64,000 nt of DNA from Staphylococcus equorum (GTDB taxonomy: Bacteria; Bacillota; Bacilli; Staphylococcales; Staphylococcaceae), in contig NZ_LNNB01000029.1 in NCBI RefSeq assembly GCF_001747895.1, positions 62,001 through 126,000 on the forward strand, written 5' to 3'. The first letter of the stretch is position 1. Every line of letters begins with the position of its first letter. A model generated the notes under the pieces. It saw nothing but the letters and a program-made list of their open reading frames with translations. It was not told the DNA's origin and did not search any database. The translations under genes and the position numbers were made by a program. Below, piece after piece: positions 1 through 10,362 of this stretch.

Positions 1-4
1 ATGA

Positions 5-1354
<1,350 letters not shown>

Positions 1355-1385
1355 TACCGCTTAAAAATTAAAGAGTTCACGCGCT

Positions 1386-1419
1386 AACACGCAAGTCATT
1401 TATGGCTTGCGTGTTTTTT
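1386..1419 (+). terminator. Terminator of eno
   Basis: A perfect 10-bp stem (1386-1395 with 1406-1415) is followed by a T run, 31 nt after the eno stop codon. Confidence 0.9.
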
Positions 1420-1420
1420 A

Positions 1421-1640
1421 AAGTCCTACTTTCTCAATAAAATTGAGATTAGTAGGACTTATGCAATAGCTTTAGCTATTGTAATCCTCAAGAGGTCACT
1501 TGAGTGGTGCGCAGTTAATGAATACATCCGCTTAACTGGAGGTATGAAGGTATATGTAATCCTGACGCACAGAATTTGTAGTACTACCTTACTGTTCGGC
1601 TATATAAATTATGTCACATAATTTATATAGTAAGACTTGC
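1421..1640. repeat. Palindrome-rich noncoding stretch after eno
   Basis: No convincing gene lies between 1365 and 1712. The stretch holds three palindromes: a 10-bp outer stem 1421-1430/1451-1460 with an inner CTCAAT/ATTGAG, a second stem 1464-1471/1474-1481, and a perfect 13-bp AT stem near 1602-1630. The segment in between is relatively G-rich and could fold further. It may be a structured RNA or a dispersed intergenic element. I cannot tell which. Confidence 0.4.
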
Positions 1641-1668
1641 TTAAATTGTTCATCTTTCACTATGAAAC

Positions 1669-1677
1669 TGATATAAT
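1669..1677 (+). promoter_or_regulatory. Extended -10 promoter for the 1713 gene
   Basis: A TATAAT at 1672-1677 is preceded by TG at 1669-1670, the extended -10 arrangement. No good -35 is present. The distance to the start codon at 1713 is suitable. Confidence 0.5.
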
Positions 1678-1712
1678 TAAAGATGTAAATCATAGAAGGA
1701 GCCTTAATTTAT

Positions 1713-2174
1713 ATGGATGTAAAACCTAAATCAAGAGAAACAAAAACGGCCCATCTGATTGCTTATAGTTCATTAATCATCGCTATTCTTTATGCAGTAC
1801 ATTTATTTGTTGTTTTAGATGATAGTGTAATTAAACAATTACTTTTAAATAGTGAACAAAAGCCATCGGAAAATGCTGTTGGAACAATTAAAAATAGTTT
1901 TCAATTTACAGGCGTAATGTACATATTTGCTAACTTAGCAGGTATCATCGCCATCTGGAATAGACATACCTATCTGTGGTGGTTTATGTTTGCTGTATTC
2001 ATCTCACAAATCTTGTATAATGTAGTTAATATCGGTCCAGTATATGGATCAATATTAGACGTTAAAGCTGGAATTAATTTAATTCCATTAACAGTTGTAT
2101 TGATTATGTCATTTGTATTAGCGATTTATATGTTAGCTGTATCTATTAAACGTAAGAGTACGTTCAATAGATAG
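1713..2174 (+). CDS. Membrane protein of unknown function
   Basis: A 153-residue protein with four predicted membrane spans, roughly residues 12-34, 65-85, 88-107 and 120-145, and a basic tail. AGAAGGAG lies before the ATG. It sits between eno and secG with its own promoter, so it is probably a single-gene unit. I do not recognise a named family or any catalytic motif. Confidence 0.8.
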   Translation: MDVKPKSRETKTAHLIAYSSLIIAILYAVHLFVVLDDSVIKQLLLNSEQKPSENAVGTIKNSFQFTGVMYIFANLAGIIAIWNRHTYLWWFMFAVFISQILYNVVNIGPVYGSILDVKAGINLIPLTVVLIMSFVLAIYMLAVSIKRKSTFNR

Positions 2175-2178
2175 TAGT

Positions 2179-2208
2179 TTGCTAAAGAAGACGAACGTGT
2201 GGTATAAT
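2179..2208 (+). promoter_or_regulatory. Promoter of secG
   Basis: TTGCTA at 2179-2184 and a consensus TATAAT at 2203-2208 are separated by 18 nt, about 35 nt before the secG start. Confidence 0.6.
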
Positions 2209-2242
2209 GCGATTCGTATATAATGAATGGAGGACAATTTTC

Positions 2243-2476
2243 ATGCATACAGTAGTAATGATCATTTTAGTTTTAGTATGTATTGCATTAGTAACTGTTG
2301 TATTACTCCAAGAAGGTAAAAGTAATGGACTATCAGGTGCGATAAGTGGTGGCGCCGAACAGTTATTTGGTAAACAAAAGCAACGCGGTGTCGATTTATT
2401 CTTGCATAGATTAACAATTATATTGTCTGTCATTTTCTTCTTGTTAATGTTAGGCATAAGTTATTTTGGTTTATAA
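2243..2476 (+). CDS. secG: Preprotein translocase subunit SecG
   Basis: SecG is the small accessory membrane subunit of the SecYEG protein export channel. The 77-residue product has two membrane spans (about residues 4-22 and 53-75) around a cytoplasmic loop with the family's Gly-rich segment ([16 protein letters not shown]). I chose the ATG at 2243 rather than the in-frame start at 2207 because GGAGG lies 9 nt before it and the length then matches other staphylococcal SecG proteins. A terminator follows at once. Confidence 0.95.
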   Translation: MHTVVMIILVLVCIALVTVVLLQEGKSNGLSGAISGGAEQLFGKQKQRGVDLFLHRLTIILSVIFFLLMLGISYFGL

Positions 2477-2477
2477 G

Positions 2478-2506
2478 GTCCGACAATGTTAAAGTCGGGC
2501 TTTTTT
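2478..2506 (+). terminator. Terminator of secG
   Basis: A 7-bp stem (2478-2484 with 2494-2500, one G-U pair) is followed by six T. Confidence 0.85.
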
Positions 2507-2595
2507 ATTTATAATAGATATGTTGTATGCTAAAAAGAAATTTATAAAAATTAATTAACTCGAAATCAAAGCATAAGCGAAAGGGTTGAATCACG

Positions 2596-3336
2596 ATGCA
2601 AATCAAACTTCCAGAGCCATTCTTTTTTGAAGAAGGCAACCGAGCTGTGTTATTATTACATGGTTTCACTGGGAATTCATCAGATGTAAGACAATTAGGT
2701 CGATTCTTACAGAAAAAAGGGTACACATCTTATGCGCCTCATTATGAAGGACATGCTGCACCCCCTGAAGAAATATTAAAATCCAGTCCTTTTGTATGGT
2801 TTAAAGAAGCATTAGACGGTTATGACTTTTTAGTCGAAAAAGGATACGATGAAATTGTAGTCGCTGGTTTGTCCCTTGGTGGCTGCTATGCATTAAAATT
2901 AAGCTTAAACAGAGATGTAAAGGGTATTATAACTATGTGTTCACCTATGTACATTAAGACGGAAGGGTCTATGTTTGATGGTGTACTAGAATATGCCCGC
3001 AATTTTAAAAAGTATCAAGGTAAAGACGAAACCACAATTAATAAAGAAATGGACGTTTTTCAACCTACTGAAACTTTAAAAGAGCTTCAAGGACAAATCC
3101 AAGATGTAAGAGATCATGTGGACGAAGTAATGGATCCATTATTGGTCGTTCAAGCAGAACAAGACCAAATGATCAATACAGATTCTGCAAACATTATATA
3201 CAATGAGAGCGAGTCTGATGAAAAAGATATTAAATGGTATGCGAATTCCGGACATGTCATTACAATTGATAAAGAAAAAGAATTAGTATTTGAAGATGTA
3301 TACCAATTTTTAGAATCATTAGATTGGTCTGAATAA
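2596..3336 (+). CDS. est: Carboxylesterase (alpha/beta hydrolase)
   Basis: A 246-residue serine hydrolase similar to the Est30-type carboxylesterases of Bacillales, which cleave short acyl esters. The oxyanion-hole motif HGFTG is at 22-26, the nucleophile Ser93 sits in GLSLGG, and Asp190 and His220 (NSGH) complete the triad. There is no signal peptide, so it is cytoplasmic. It is followed 39 nt later by rnr, and the secG-est-rnr-smpB order is conserved in Bacillales. The natural substrate is unknown. Confidence 0.93.
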   Translation: MQIKLPEPFFFEEGNRAVLLLHGFTGNSSDVRQLGRFLQKKGYTSYAPHYEGHAAPPEEILKSSPFVWFKEALDGYDFLVEKGYDEIVVAGLSLGGCYALKLSLNRDVKGIITMCSPMYIKTEGSMFDGVLEYARNFKKYQGKDETTINKEMDVFQPTETLKELQGQIQDVRDHVDEVMDPLLVVQAEQDQMINTDSANIIYNESESDEKDIKWYANSGHVITIDKEKELVFEDVYQFLESLDWSE

Positions 3337-3375
3337 AAATTATAGAATTATTTAAAAAGAGAAAGGAGGGGCATA

Positions 3376-5754
3376 ATGAATTTAAAACCATCCATTGAAG
3401 AAATTATTAAACAACCAGATTATGAACCCATGTCTGTATCTGATTTTCAAGATGCATTAGGTTTAAATAGTGCCGACTCATTTAGAGACTTAATTAAGGT
3501 GCTTGTTGAATTAGAACAAACAGGTTTAATTCAACGTACAAAAACAGATAGATATCAACGCAAGGAATCTAACAAATCCCAACAATCAAAATTGGTGAAG
3601 GGTAAACTAAGCCAGAATAAAAAAGGCTTTGCATTCTTACGTCCAGAAGAAGGTGAAATGGATGATATCTTTATTCCACCTACAAAAATTAATAGAGCCA
3701 TGGACGGTGATACAGTACTAGTAGAAGTACAAAATTCAAAGGGTGAACACAAAGGTAAGCTAGAGGGCGAAGTGAAATCGATAGAAACGCATTCAGTCAC
3801 ACAAGTGGTTGGTACGTTTAGCGAAGCACGCCATTTTGGTTTTGTGTTACCAGATGATAAACGTATTATGCAAGACATCTTTATCGCTAAAGGACATAAC
3901 TTAGGTGCTATAGACGGTCATAAAGTACTCGTACAGATCACTAAGTACGCAGATGGTACAAACAATCCCGAAGGACAAGTTTCGGCTATATTAGGCCATA
4001 AAAACGACCCAGGGGTAGATATATTATCAATCATTTATCAACATGGCATTGAAATTGAATTTCCAGACAATGTTTTAGCAGAAGCTGAAGCAGTACCGGA
4101 TGAAATTGAACCATCACAAACTGAAGGTCGTCACGATTTACGTGATGAACTTACAATTACGATTGATGGCGCAGATGCTAAAGATTTAGATGATGCAATT
4201 GGAATTAAAAAGTTAAGTAACGGCCATACACAATTAACAGTCAGTATCGCTGACGTTAGTTATTATATCACTGAAGGATCAGCTTTAGATGAAGAAGCAT
4301 ATAGTCGTGCTACAAGTGTCTATTTAGTTGACCGTGTGATTCCTATGATTCCACACCGCTTAAGTAACGGTATTTGTTCTTTAAACCCAGATGTTGATCG
4401 CTTAACATTGAGCTGTCGCATGGAATTTAATGAACGTGGAGAAGTCGTTAAGCATGAGATTTTTGATAGTGTGATACATTCAAATTATCGTATGACATAT
4501 GATGAAGTGAATGAAATTATTACAGATCAAAATGCAGACACACGTGAAAAATTCAGTGAAGTCACACCAATGCTAGACTTAGCACAAGATCTATCACAGC
4601 GTTTAGTTAACATGAGAAGACGTCGTGGTGAAATCGACTTCGATATTAGTGAAGCAAAAGTAATCGTTAATGAAGAAGGTATCCCAACAGATGTAGAATT
4701 GAGAAAACGTGGCGAAGGGGAGCGCTTAATCGAGTCATTTATGCTTGCAGCAAATGAAACGATAGCAGAACACTTCGATCACTTAGAAGTACCATTCATA
4801 TATCGTGTTCACGAACAACCAAAATCAGAACGTTTACGTAAATTCTTTGATTTTATTACGAATTTTGGACTAATGATTCAAGGTACAGGAGAAGAAATCC
4901 ATCCTTCAACATTACAAAAGATTCAACAAGAAGTTGAAGGCCAACCAGAACAAATGGTTATCTCAACAATGATGTTACGTTCAATGCAACAAGCACGCTA
5001 TGATGATGTGAATTTAGGACACTTTGGCTTATCAGCTGAATACTATACACATTTCACGTCACCAATACGTAGATATCCTGATTTAATCGTACATAGATTA
5101 ATACGTAAATATATTGTAGAACAATCTATGAACAATAAAGAGAAGTCAAAATGGGAAGCACTGTTACCAGAAATTGCTGATCATACATCTCAAAGAGAAC
5201 GTAGAGCGATTGAAGCAGAGCGTGATACAGATGAACTTAAAAAATCAGAATATATGGTACAACATGTTGGTGAAGAATTCGAAGGTATTATAAGTTCAGT
5301 TGCTAATTTTGGTATGTTCGTTGAATTACCAAATACGATTGAAGGCATGGTACACGTTTCGAATATGACAGACGATTTTTACCATTTTGATGAACGTCAA
5401 ATGGCAATGATTGGTGAACGTCAGGCTAAAGTGTTCCGTATAGGCGACCCAGTTCAAATTAAAGTCATCAACGTAGACGTAGATGAGCGCATGATCGATT
5501 TCCAAATCGTTGGTATGCCATTACCTAAAAATGAACGTAGTCAAAGACCTTCACGTGGTAAGACAATCCAAGCGAATCCTCGTGGCAAATCATCAGATAA
5601 ATCTAAAGATGATAGCAAGGATAAAACGAAACACAAACAACGTCGAGGTAAAAATCAACGTAACAACGATAAATCAAATAGTGGTAATACAAAACACAAA
5701 CCATTTTATAAAGATAAAAATGTGAAGAATAAAGCACGTAAGAAGAAAAAATAA
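3376..5754 (+). CDS. rnr: Ribonuclease R
   Basis: A processive 3'-5' exoribonuclease that degrades structured RNA and mRNAs released by trans-translation. The 792 residues show an N-terminal winged-helix segment (about 1-65), two cold-shock-like domains (about 73-210), the RNB domain with metal-binding DGADAKDLDDA at 264-274, an S1 domain (about 632-712) and a very basic Lys-rich tail (714-792). AGGAGG lies before the ATG at 3376. smpB begins 22 nt after its stop, so the two are probably cotranscribed, which fits their shared role with tmRNA. Confidence 0.98.
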   Translation: MNLKPSIEEIIKQPDYEPMSVSDFQDALGLNSADSFRDLIKVLVELEQTGLIQRTKTDRYQRKESNKSQQSKLVKGKLSQNKKGFAFLRPEEGEMDDIFIPPTKINRAMDGDTVLVEVQNSKGEHKGKLEGEVKSIETHSVTQVVGTFSEARHFGFVLPDDKRIMQDIFIAKGHNLGAIDGHKVLVQITKYADGTNNPEGQVSAILGHKNDPGVDILSIIYQHGIEIEFPDNVLAEAEAVPDEIEPSQTEGRHDLRDELTITIDGADAKDLDDAIGIKKLSNGHTQLTVSIADVSYYITEGSALDEEAYSRATSVYLVDRVIPMIPHRLSNGICSLNPDVDRLTLSCRMEFNERGEVVKHEIFDSVIHSNYRMTYDEVNEIITDQNADTREKFSEVTPMLDLAQDLSQRLVNMRRRRGEIDFDISEAKVIVNEEGIPTDVELRKRGEGERLIESFMLAANETIAEHFDHLEVPFIYRVHEQPKSERLRKFFDFITNFGLMIQGTGEEIHPSTLQKIQQEVEGQPEQMVISTMMLRSMQQARYDDVNLGHFGLSAEYYTHFTSPIRRYPDLIVHRLIRKYIVEQSMNNKEKSKWEALLPEIADHTSQRERRAIEAERDTDELKKSEYMVQHVGEEFEGIISSVANFGMFVELPNTIEGMVHVSNMTDDFYHFDERQMAMIGERQAKVFRIGDPVQIKVINVDVDERMIDFQIVGMPLPKNERSQRPSRGKTIQANPRGKSSDKSKDDSKDKTKHKQRRGKNQRNNDKSNSGNTKHKPFYKDKNVKNKARKKKK

Positions 5755-5776
5755 CTCAACAAAGAGGTGAAACTCA

Positions 5777-6241
5777 ATGCCAAAGAAAAAATCACCAGGA
5801 ACACTAGCTGAAAATCGTAAAGCCAGACATGATTACGTCATTGAAGATACGATTGAAGCGGGCATTGTGTTACAAGGGACTGAGATTAAGTCAATTCGTC
5901 GTGGCAGTGCTAATCTTAAAGATAGTTATGCGCAAGTTAATCGCGGTGAAATGTATCTTAATAATATGCACATTGCCCCGTACGAAGAAGGCAATCGCTT
6001 TAACCATGATCCTCGCCGTTCACGTAAACTTTTATTGCACAAACGTCAAATTGAAAAATTAGGTGAGCGTACGAGAGAAGTGGGTTATTCGATTGTGCCA
6101 TTGAAACTCTATTTAAAACATGGACACTGTAAAGTATTGCTGGGTGTTGCACGTGGTAAGAAAAATTACGATAAGCGACAAGCATTGAAAGATAAAGCAG
6201 TAAAACGTGACATGGATAGAGCAATGAAAGACCGTTATTAA
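5777..6241 (+). CDS. smpB: SsrA-binding protein SmpB
   Basis: SmpB binds the tRNA-like end of tmRNA and carries it to stalled ribosomes. The 154 residues have the usual length, with the conserved [10 protein letters not shown] segment near 34-43 and a basic C-terminal tail that folds in the ribosomal decoding path. AGAGGTG precedes the ATG. The gene lies 22 nt after rnr and 106 nt before the tmRNA gene it serves. Confidence 0.98.
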   Translation: MPKKKSPGTLAENRKARHDYVIEDTIEAGIVLQGTEIKSIRRGSANLKDSYAQVNRGEMYLNNMHIAPYEEGNRFNHDPRRSRKLLLHKRQIEKLGERTREVGYSIVPLKLYLKHGHCKVLLGVARGKKNYDKRQALKDKAVKRDMDRAMKDRY

Positions 6242-6347
6242 GCGGATATATTGCCAAAGACCCTGATCTTTGGTAATATAATATGTGCTTTCTAAAAAGC
6301 TGAGCGATAAGCGTGAAGTGGACAGGAAGTGCATTTTATACTATTTA

Positions 6348-6706
6348 GGGGGCGTTTTTGGATTCGACAGGGGTACCATGAGCAGGTTAAGCGTGTCGGA
6401 GGGTTGTCTCCGTCACTAACACACACAGTTATAATAACTGGCAAAGAAAACAATAATTTCGCAGTAGCTGCGTAATAGCACTCTGCATCGCCTAACGGCA
6501 TCTCCTATGTGCCGTTAACCGCGATTCAACCTTTAGTAGGATACGCTAGGCACTGCCGTTTGAAGTCTGCCTAGAAGAGATTAATCAAACTAGCATAATG
6601 ATGGCCGTCTATCACTTACCATTATGCGAAACTCAATGATAGACTACACACGTAGAAAGATCTGTATCAGGACCTCTGGACGCGGGTTCGAATCCCGCCG
6701 TCTCCA
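6348..6706 (+). ncRNA. ssrA: Transfer-messenger RNA (tmRNA)
   Basis: tmRNA rescues ribosomes stalled on broken mRNA and tags the product for proteolysis. The 5' end (GGGGGCG, 6348-6354) pairs with the 3' acceptor strand (CGTCTCC, 6699-6705). The GGGTTCGAATCCC T-arm is at about 6684-6696. The tag frame at 6440-6475 reads GKENNNFAVAA then TAA TAG. The CCA end is not encoded next to the acceptor stem and must be added by the cell. The 3' end doubles as a likely integration site, described in the findings. Confidence 0.97.
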
Positions 6707-6708
6707 TA

Positions 6709-6743
6709 CCAAAAGGCTTAGCCATTGTGGCTAAGCCTTTTTT
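6709..6743 (+). terminator. Terminator of ssrA
   Basis: A long GC-containing stem (AAAGGCTTAGCC / GGCTAAGCCTTT) is followed by T residues. Almost the same hairpin recurs at 10671-10704 and 11862-11894. Confidence 0.92.
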
Positions 6744-6829
6744 GTATTTATGTTGATACATATTTCAAATCTCAATGCTTTACGTAATTGATATCGTTTA
6801 TTTTGATCCTAATTGTACTTGTCCTTTAA

Positions 6830-7267
6830 TCATAATTCGAGTTCCATCATGATTCCTTCGTTTGTTTTTATAAATCCATTTTTTGTATAAAATTTTGCTG
6901 CTGGTTCTCCACCTGTAATTAGAAAAATTTTATATATTCCACTAGGTTTGAGTGAATTAGAGACAGAATTTATTAAATTTCTACCTATACCATTGTTTTG
7001 GAATTCAGGGACGACATGAAATTCGTCTATGCAAAATTGGTTCATGTCACTAAAATAATAGTCTATTCTACCTATGCACATGGCTATTATTTTGTCATTT
7101 TCTTCAATGACATAACCTCTAGAATTAAAGCCGCTCATTGTAGCTTCAATTCTAAGTAATGCTTCTTTTTCAGACCAATCATTATACCATGGGGGCCCCT
7201 CATAAGCTGAAACTAAGTTTTTAGCACAATTATTATAATCTTCACTTTGAATTTTTCTGAATTCCAT
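6830..7267 (-). CDS. GNAT family N-acetyltransferase
   Basis: A 145-residue protein with the acetyl-CoA-binding segment VVPEFQNNGIGRNLI (about 87-101) and a typical C-terminal FYTKNGF motif. The PPWYNDWSEKEA stretch near residue 25 resembles small-molecule acetyltransferases, including some AAC(6')-like enzymes, but the substrate cannot be read from the sequence. AAGGTGG precedes the ATG. It lies next to the ssrA end and belongs to the accessory block. It points leftward, as does the following HAD gene. Confidence 0.85.
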   Translation of the reverse strand: MEFRKIQSEDYNNCAKNLVSAYEGPPWYNDWSEKEALLRIEATMSGFNSRGYVIEENDKIIAMCIGRIDYYFSDMNQFCIDEFHVVPEFQNNGIGRNLINSVSNSLKPSGIYKIFLITGGEPAAKFYTKNGFIKTNEGIMMELEL

Positions 7268-7336
7268 ACGTATCCACCTTTTTATTTTATTTTAATTATA
7301 AATATATAATATTAACGAATAATTTATATGGTCTTA

Positions 7337-7996
7337 TTAGAATTTTTTAATAATACCAGTTAGTTCATACAAATTTTGAATACTATCAGTTACATTATGA
7401 ATATCATTTTTTCCATTTAATCTGTATATACTATGCATTCCTGCTAACTTAGATGCTTCATAATCATTTTTAAAACTATCACCGATGAAAATACACTCAC
7501 ATAAATCTACTTCTAATTCTTTAGCTGCTTTTTCAAAAATAAGAGGATTAGGTTTTTTGATATTTTCCTTTTCCGAAACTAAAATGATATCCATGTAGTG
7601 TTCGATTTTTAATGCTTTAATATTATTATATTGGAAAGGATATTTTCCGTTAGTGATGATACCTATTTTGTAATTCTTTGAGACGAGTATATCTAACAAT
7701 TCTTTTAGATTTGGATACGGTAAACAATGTTTTCTGAAATTGTTGATATAGTCATCTAGTAAAATGTCAGCGGTTATATGATTAATATTAAAGATATCTA
7801 TTAATTGTGTATAAACTTTATCCTTCCAAACATAACCATTTTGATCTAACTCAATAAATTTACTTTTGAAAGTATTTTTATCAATATGGTTTAGGTAATT
7901 AAAGAATTTGTCATATTGATAATCCATAAACTTATTTAACGAAGAAGGTCTATCTAAAATTGTTCCATCTAAATCAAATAAAATTCCTTTTATCAT
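7337..7996 (-). CDS. HAD superfamily hydrolase
   Basis: A 219-residue phosphatase-like protein of the YjjG/phosphoglycolate phosphatase type. Motif I is DLDGT with Asp8 and Asp10, motif II is the Thr of ITNGK near 115, and motif IV is GDSFKND near 172. These are the nucleophile, phosphate-binding and magnesium-binding elements of the fold. GGGAG precedes the ATG. It is 69 nt upstream of the GNAT gene on the same strand and may be cotranscribed with it. The substrate is unknown. Confidence 0.88.
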   Translation of the reverse strand: MIKGILFDLDGTILDRPSSLNKFMDYQYDKFFNYLNHIDKNTFKSKFIELDQNGYVWKDKVYTQLIDIFNINHITADILLDDYINNFRKHCLPYPNLKELLDILVSKNYKIGIITNGKYPFQYNNIKALKIEHYMDIILVSEKENIKKPNPLIFEKAAKELEVDLCECIFIGDSFKNDYEASKLAGMHSIYRLNGKNDIHNVTDSIQNLYELTGIIKKF

Positions 7997-8097
7997 AAAT
8001 TTAATACTCCCTAACCTCTATTATTTGAATATTCAATCAATTGAAACAATGATATCATATAATTCAAAGTATTTATTAGGTTAAGGGGGGATTAAAT

Positions 8098-8571
8098 ATG
8101 AGTCTTTACATAGAAAACATGAATCAGCAAACTTTCAAAGTATTTTATGAGGAAAGTATAATTGAATATGCTGCAGAACATGTTAAAAGTGGTGGTTGGG
8201 AGGAAGATGGGTCAATTGAAAGAGCGCGTACAGAATTTGAAAATTTACTGCCTGATGGATTAAATACAAGCAATCAATATTTACTGTCTGTGGTAAATAA
8301 TAGTGTGGATATAGGATACCTATGGCTCCATATATTTGCTGTTAAAGAAAAAAAGAAATGTTTTATTTATGACATTAAAATTAAGGATACATATAGAGGA
8401 CATGGTTTAGGTACAAAAACGATGGAATGTATAGAAAAATACTGCAAAAATAAAGAAGTAGAAAGCATTGGTTTGCATGTATTCGGACACAATAAGCGAG
8501 CTGTATCTTTATATAATGGGTTTCGAAACTACAAATTATCGTATGGAGAAAAAATTGAAGTGATTTATTAA
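8098..8571 (+). CDS. GNAT family N-acetyltransferase
   Basis: A 157-residue acetyltransferase with the CoA-binding segment DTYRGHGLGTKTM (about 98-110) and the terminal LHVFGHNKRAVSLYNGFRNY motif. GGGGGG lies before the ATG. Its TAA overlaps the ATG of fosB by one base, so translation is probably coupled. It leads a three-gene run (GNAT, fosB, GNAT), and its acetyl acceptor is unknown. Confidence 0.88.
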   Translation: MSLYIENMNQQTFKVFYEESIIEYAAEHVKSGGWEEDGSIERARTEFENLLPDGLNTSNQYLLSVVNNSVDIGYLWLHIFAVKEKKKCFIYDIKIKDTYRGHGLGTKTMECIEKYCKNKEVESIGLHVFGHNKRAVSLYNGFRNYKLSYGEKIEVIY

Positions 8572-8990
8572 TGATTAAATCTATAAACCACGTGACTTAT
8601 TCAGTTTTGGATATTAAGACATCTATTGCTTTCTATAAAGATATATTAAAAGCTAAAATTTTAGTAGAGAGTGGCAAAACAGCGTATTTCATATTAGGTG
8701 GTCTGTGGCTAGCGCTTAATGAAGAAAAAGATATACCTAGAAATGAAATTCAATACTCATATACACATATGGCATTTACAATAGATGAGAGTGAATTTGA
8801 CGACTGGTATCAATGGTTAAAGGATAACGATGTTAATATATTAGAAGGACGTAATAGAGACGTAAGAGATAAACAGTCAATATACTTCACTGATCCAGAC
8901 GGCAACAAGTTAGAATTGCATACAGGTACGTTGCAAGATAGATTAGAATATTATAAAGAAGAAAAGCCACATATGAAATTTTATATATAA
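8571..8990 (+). CDS. fosB: Metallothiol transferase FosB (fosfomycin resistance)
   Basis: FosB opens the epoxide of fosfomycin with bacillithiol or cysteine. The product is 139 residues, the exact family length. The metal ligands fall at the expected places: His7, His66 and Glu115. The conserved IPRNEI, YFTDPDG and KLELHTGTL segments are present. A Cys that I recall at position 9 of the S. aureus protein is Thr here. It overlaps the upstream GNAT by one base and is followed 12 nt later by a second GNAT. Functional resistance is inferred from the intact active site. Confidence 0.93.
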   Translation: MIKSINHVTYSVLDIKTSIAFYKDILKAKILVESGKTAYFILGGLWLALNEEKDIPRNEIQYSYTHMAFTIDESEFDDWYQWLKDNDVNILEGRNRDVRDKQSIYFTDPDGNKLELHTGTLQDRLEYYKEEKPHMKFYI

Positions 8991-9002
8991 GTAGGTTATA
9001 TT

Positions 9003-9458
9003 ATGACAATAGAAACAAGGTTATTTGAAGAAAAAGATTTTAATAAGATAAATGAACTATTAGTTTTATATGAAGAGTTAGGTTATCCAACAACGGCAGA
9101 GGACTTATTTAATCGTTTAAAAAAGATATACAGTCATGAAGATTATTATTTGTTACTTTTAATAAAAGATGATGTGATAATCGGTTTAAGTGGGATGTGC
9201 AAAATGATGTTCTATGAAAAGAATGGTGAGTATATGCGTTTACTAGCATTTGTTATTAATTCTAATTATAGAGAAAAAGGCTATGGAACAATTTTATTAA
9301 AAGGTTCAGAAATGTTAGCAACTCAATTAGGATGCAAAGCAATCACTTTAAATAGTGGTAATAGAAATGATAGAGATAATGCGCATAGTTTCTATAAGAA
9401 TAACGGTTTTGAGAACAAATCATCTGGATTTTCGAAAAGTATAGATAATATAAAATAA
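9003..9458 (+). CDS. GNAT family N-acetyltransferase
   Basis: A 151-residue acetyltransferase with the acceptor motif REKGYGTILL (about 96-105) and the terminal NAHSFYKNNGF segment. It begins 12 nt after fosB and has only a weak ribosome binding site, so it probably depends on upstream translation. It is the third gene of the GNAT-fosB-GNAT run. Substrate unknown. Confidence 0.85.
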   Translation: MTIETRLFEEKDFNKINELLVLYEELGYPTTAEDLFNRLKKIYSHEDYYLLLLIKDDVIIGLSGMCKMMFYEKNGEYMRLLAFVINSNYREKGYGTILLKGSEMLATQLGCKAITLNSGNRNDRDNAHSFYKNNGFENKSSGFSKSIDNIK

Positions 9459-9496
9459 AGTCAACTAAAAAATAGCTGACTTATTGTATATTAAAT

Positions 9497-9913
9497 TCAT
9501 TCTGAGAATTTGATGTCATCGTAGGCTTTGGTCCAATGGTAGGGCTGTAAATCATTTAAAAGTTTGTATTGTGGTTGCTTATTATCAGTTGTTACACCGA
9601 CTTTAATTTTATTTCCCCAATATAATAGTCTTTCTTGACATGTACCACAAGGTGTAAGTATTTTAAAATCACTATATTCATCATCTCTTACAACGCAAAT
9701 TGAATGCGTAATAATGTCTTGATATTTATGCGCTTCTAATATTGACCCTGTTTCAATACACAAAGCACTAGAGGCATTTATGATCTCTGGCGCAACAGAT
9801 GTATAAGTGTTTCCATTTTTTGAATACATTGCAGCTGCACCACCCCATCCATTTGGATATCTTTCTTTTATCAAGGTTTTAGCATCTTCAAAAAGTTTCT
9901 GTTCAATATTCAT
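9497..9913 (-). CDS. Cytidine/blasticidin-S deaminase family protein
   Basis: A 138-residue zinc deaminase. The zinc and catalytic residues are Cys52 and Glu54 in LCIET, and Cys89 and Cys92 in PCGTC. This Cys-x-Glu ... PCxxC pattern is that of tetrameric cytidine deaminases and blasticidin-S deaminase. GGAGG lies before the ATG. It converges on the fosB run within the accessory block, and core cytidine deaminase normally sits elsewhere, so a role in nucleoside or nucleoside-antibiotic detoxification is possible. That role is inference. Confidence 0.82.
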   Translation of the reverse strand: MNIEQKLFEDAKTLIKERYPNGWGGAAAMYSKNGNTYTSVAPEIINASSALCIETGSILEAHKYQDIITHSICVVRDDEYSDFKILTPCGTCQERLLYWGNKIKVGVTTDNKQPQYKLLNDLQPYHWTKAYDDIKFSE

Positions 9914-10043
9914 AAACGTACCTCCGAAAAATATTTATATAAATCAATACTACTATAACTGGAAATGATTAGGGAATAATTCTTGTGAAAGAAGGAAAGT
10001 TATTGAGTTATTAAAACTAACATTTGAAGTAATACTTTTAAGT

Positions 10044-10073
10044 TAAAACCTCATATATAAATATGCGGTTTTT
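10044..10073. terminator. Terminator-like hairpin
   Basis: AAAACCTCATAT (10045-10056) pairs with ATATGCGGTTTT (10061-10072) and has flanking A and T runs. No gene ends close by on either strand, so it may belong to an unannotated short transcript. Confidence 0.5.
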
Positions 10074-10144
10074 ATTATGATGTGAGTGTGATAATATATT
10101 TTTAAATAAAAATATATTGGTTGGATTATAGAGGTGATTTTTTA

Positions 10145-10318
10145 ATGAGTTTAAAAGAGATGTGGCATTATTTATTAAATAAAAAATGGGAATCTGATGA
10201 TGTTTGGATGCTAGTTCTTTATATCATTATAGCAAGTATATTTGTAACGCCATTATTAGGTGTACCAATAGGCATCATAGCATTTTTAATCTTAAATGAG
10301 GATGTTTTAGAGAAATAA
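10145..10318 (+). CDS. Small membrane protein
   Basis: A 57-residue protein with one long hydrophobic stretch (about 21-50), possibly two spans. GAGGTG lies 8 nt before the ATG at 10145, which decides against the earlier in-frame ATG at 10121. No family recognised. Confidence 0.6.
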   Translation: MSLKEMWHYLLNKKWESDDVWMLVLYIIIASIFVTPLLGVPIGIIAFLILNEDVLEK

Positions 10319-10362
10319 TAAATCTATGAGAACGTCTGGATTACATTGGACAACATAGAAAG

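Noticed and set aside
5510-5725. 71-codon frame inside the basic tail of rnr
   Set aside because: Arises from the repetitive Lys-rich codons of the RNase R tail.
6292-6501. 69-codon frame antisense to ssrA
   Set aside because: It lies across tmRNA, whose structure and tag frame are certain, and no promoter or ribosome binding site supports it.
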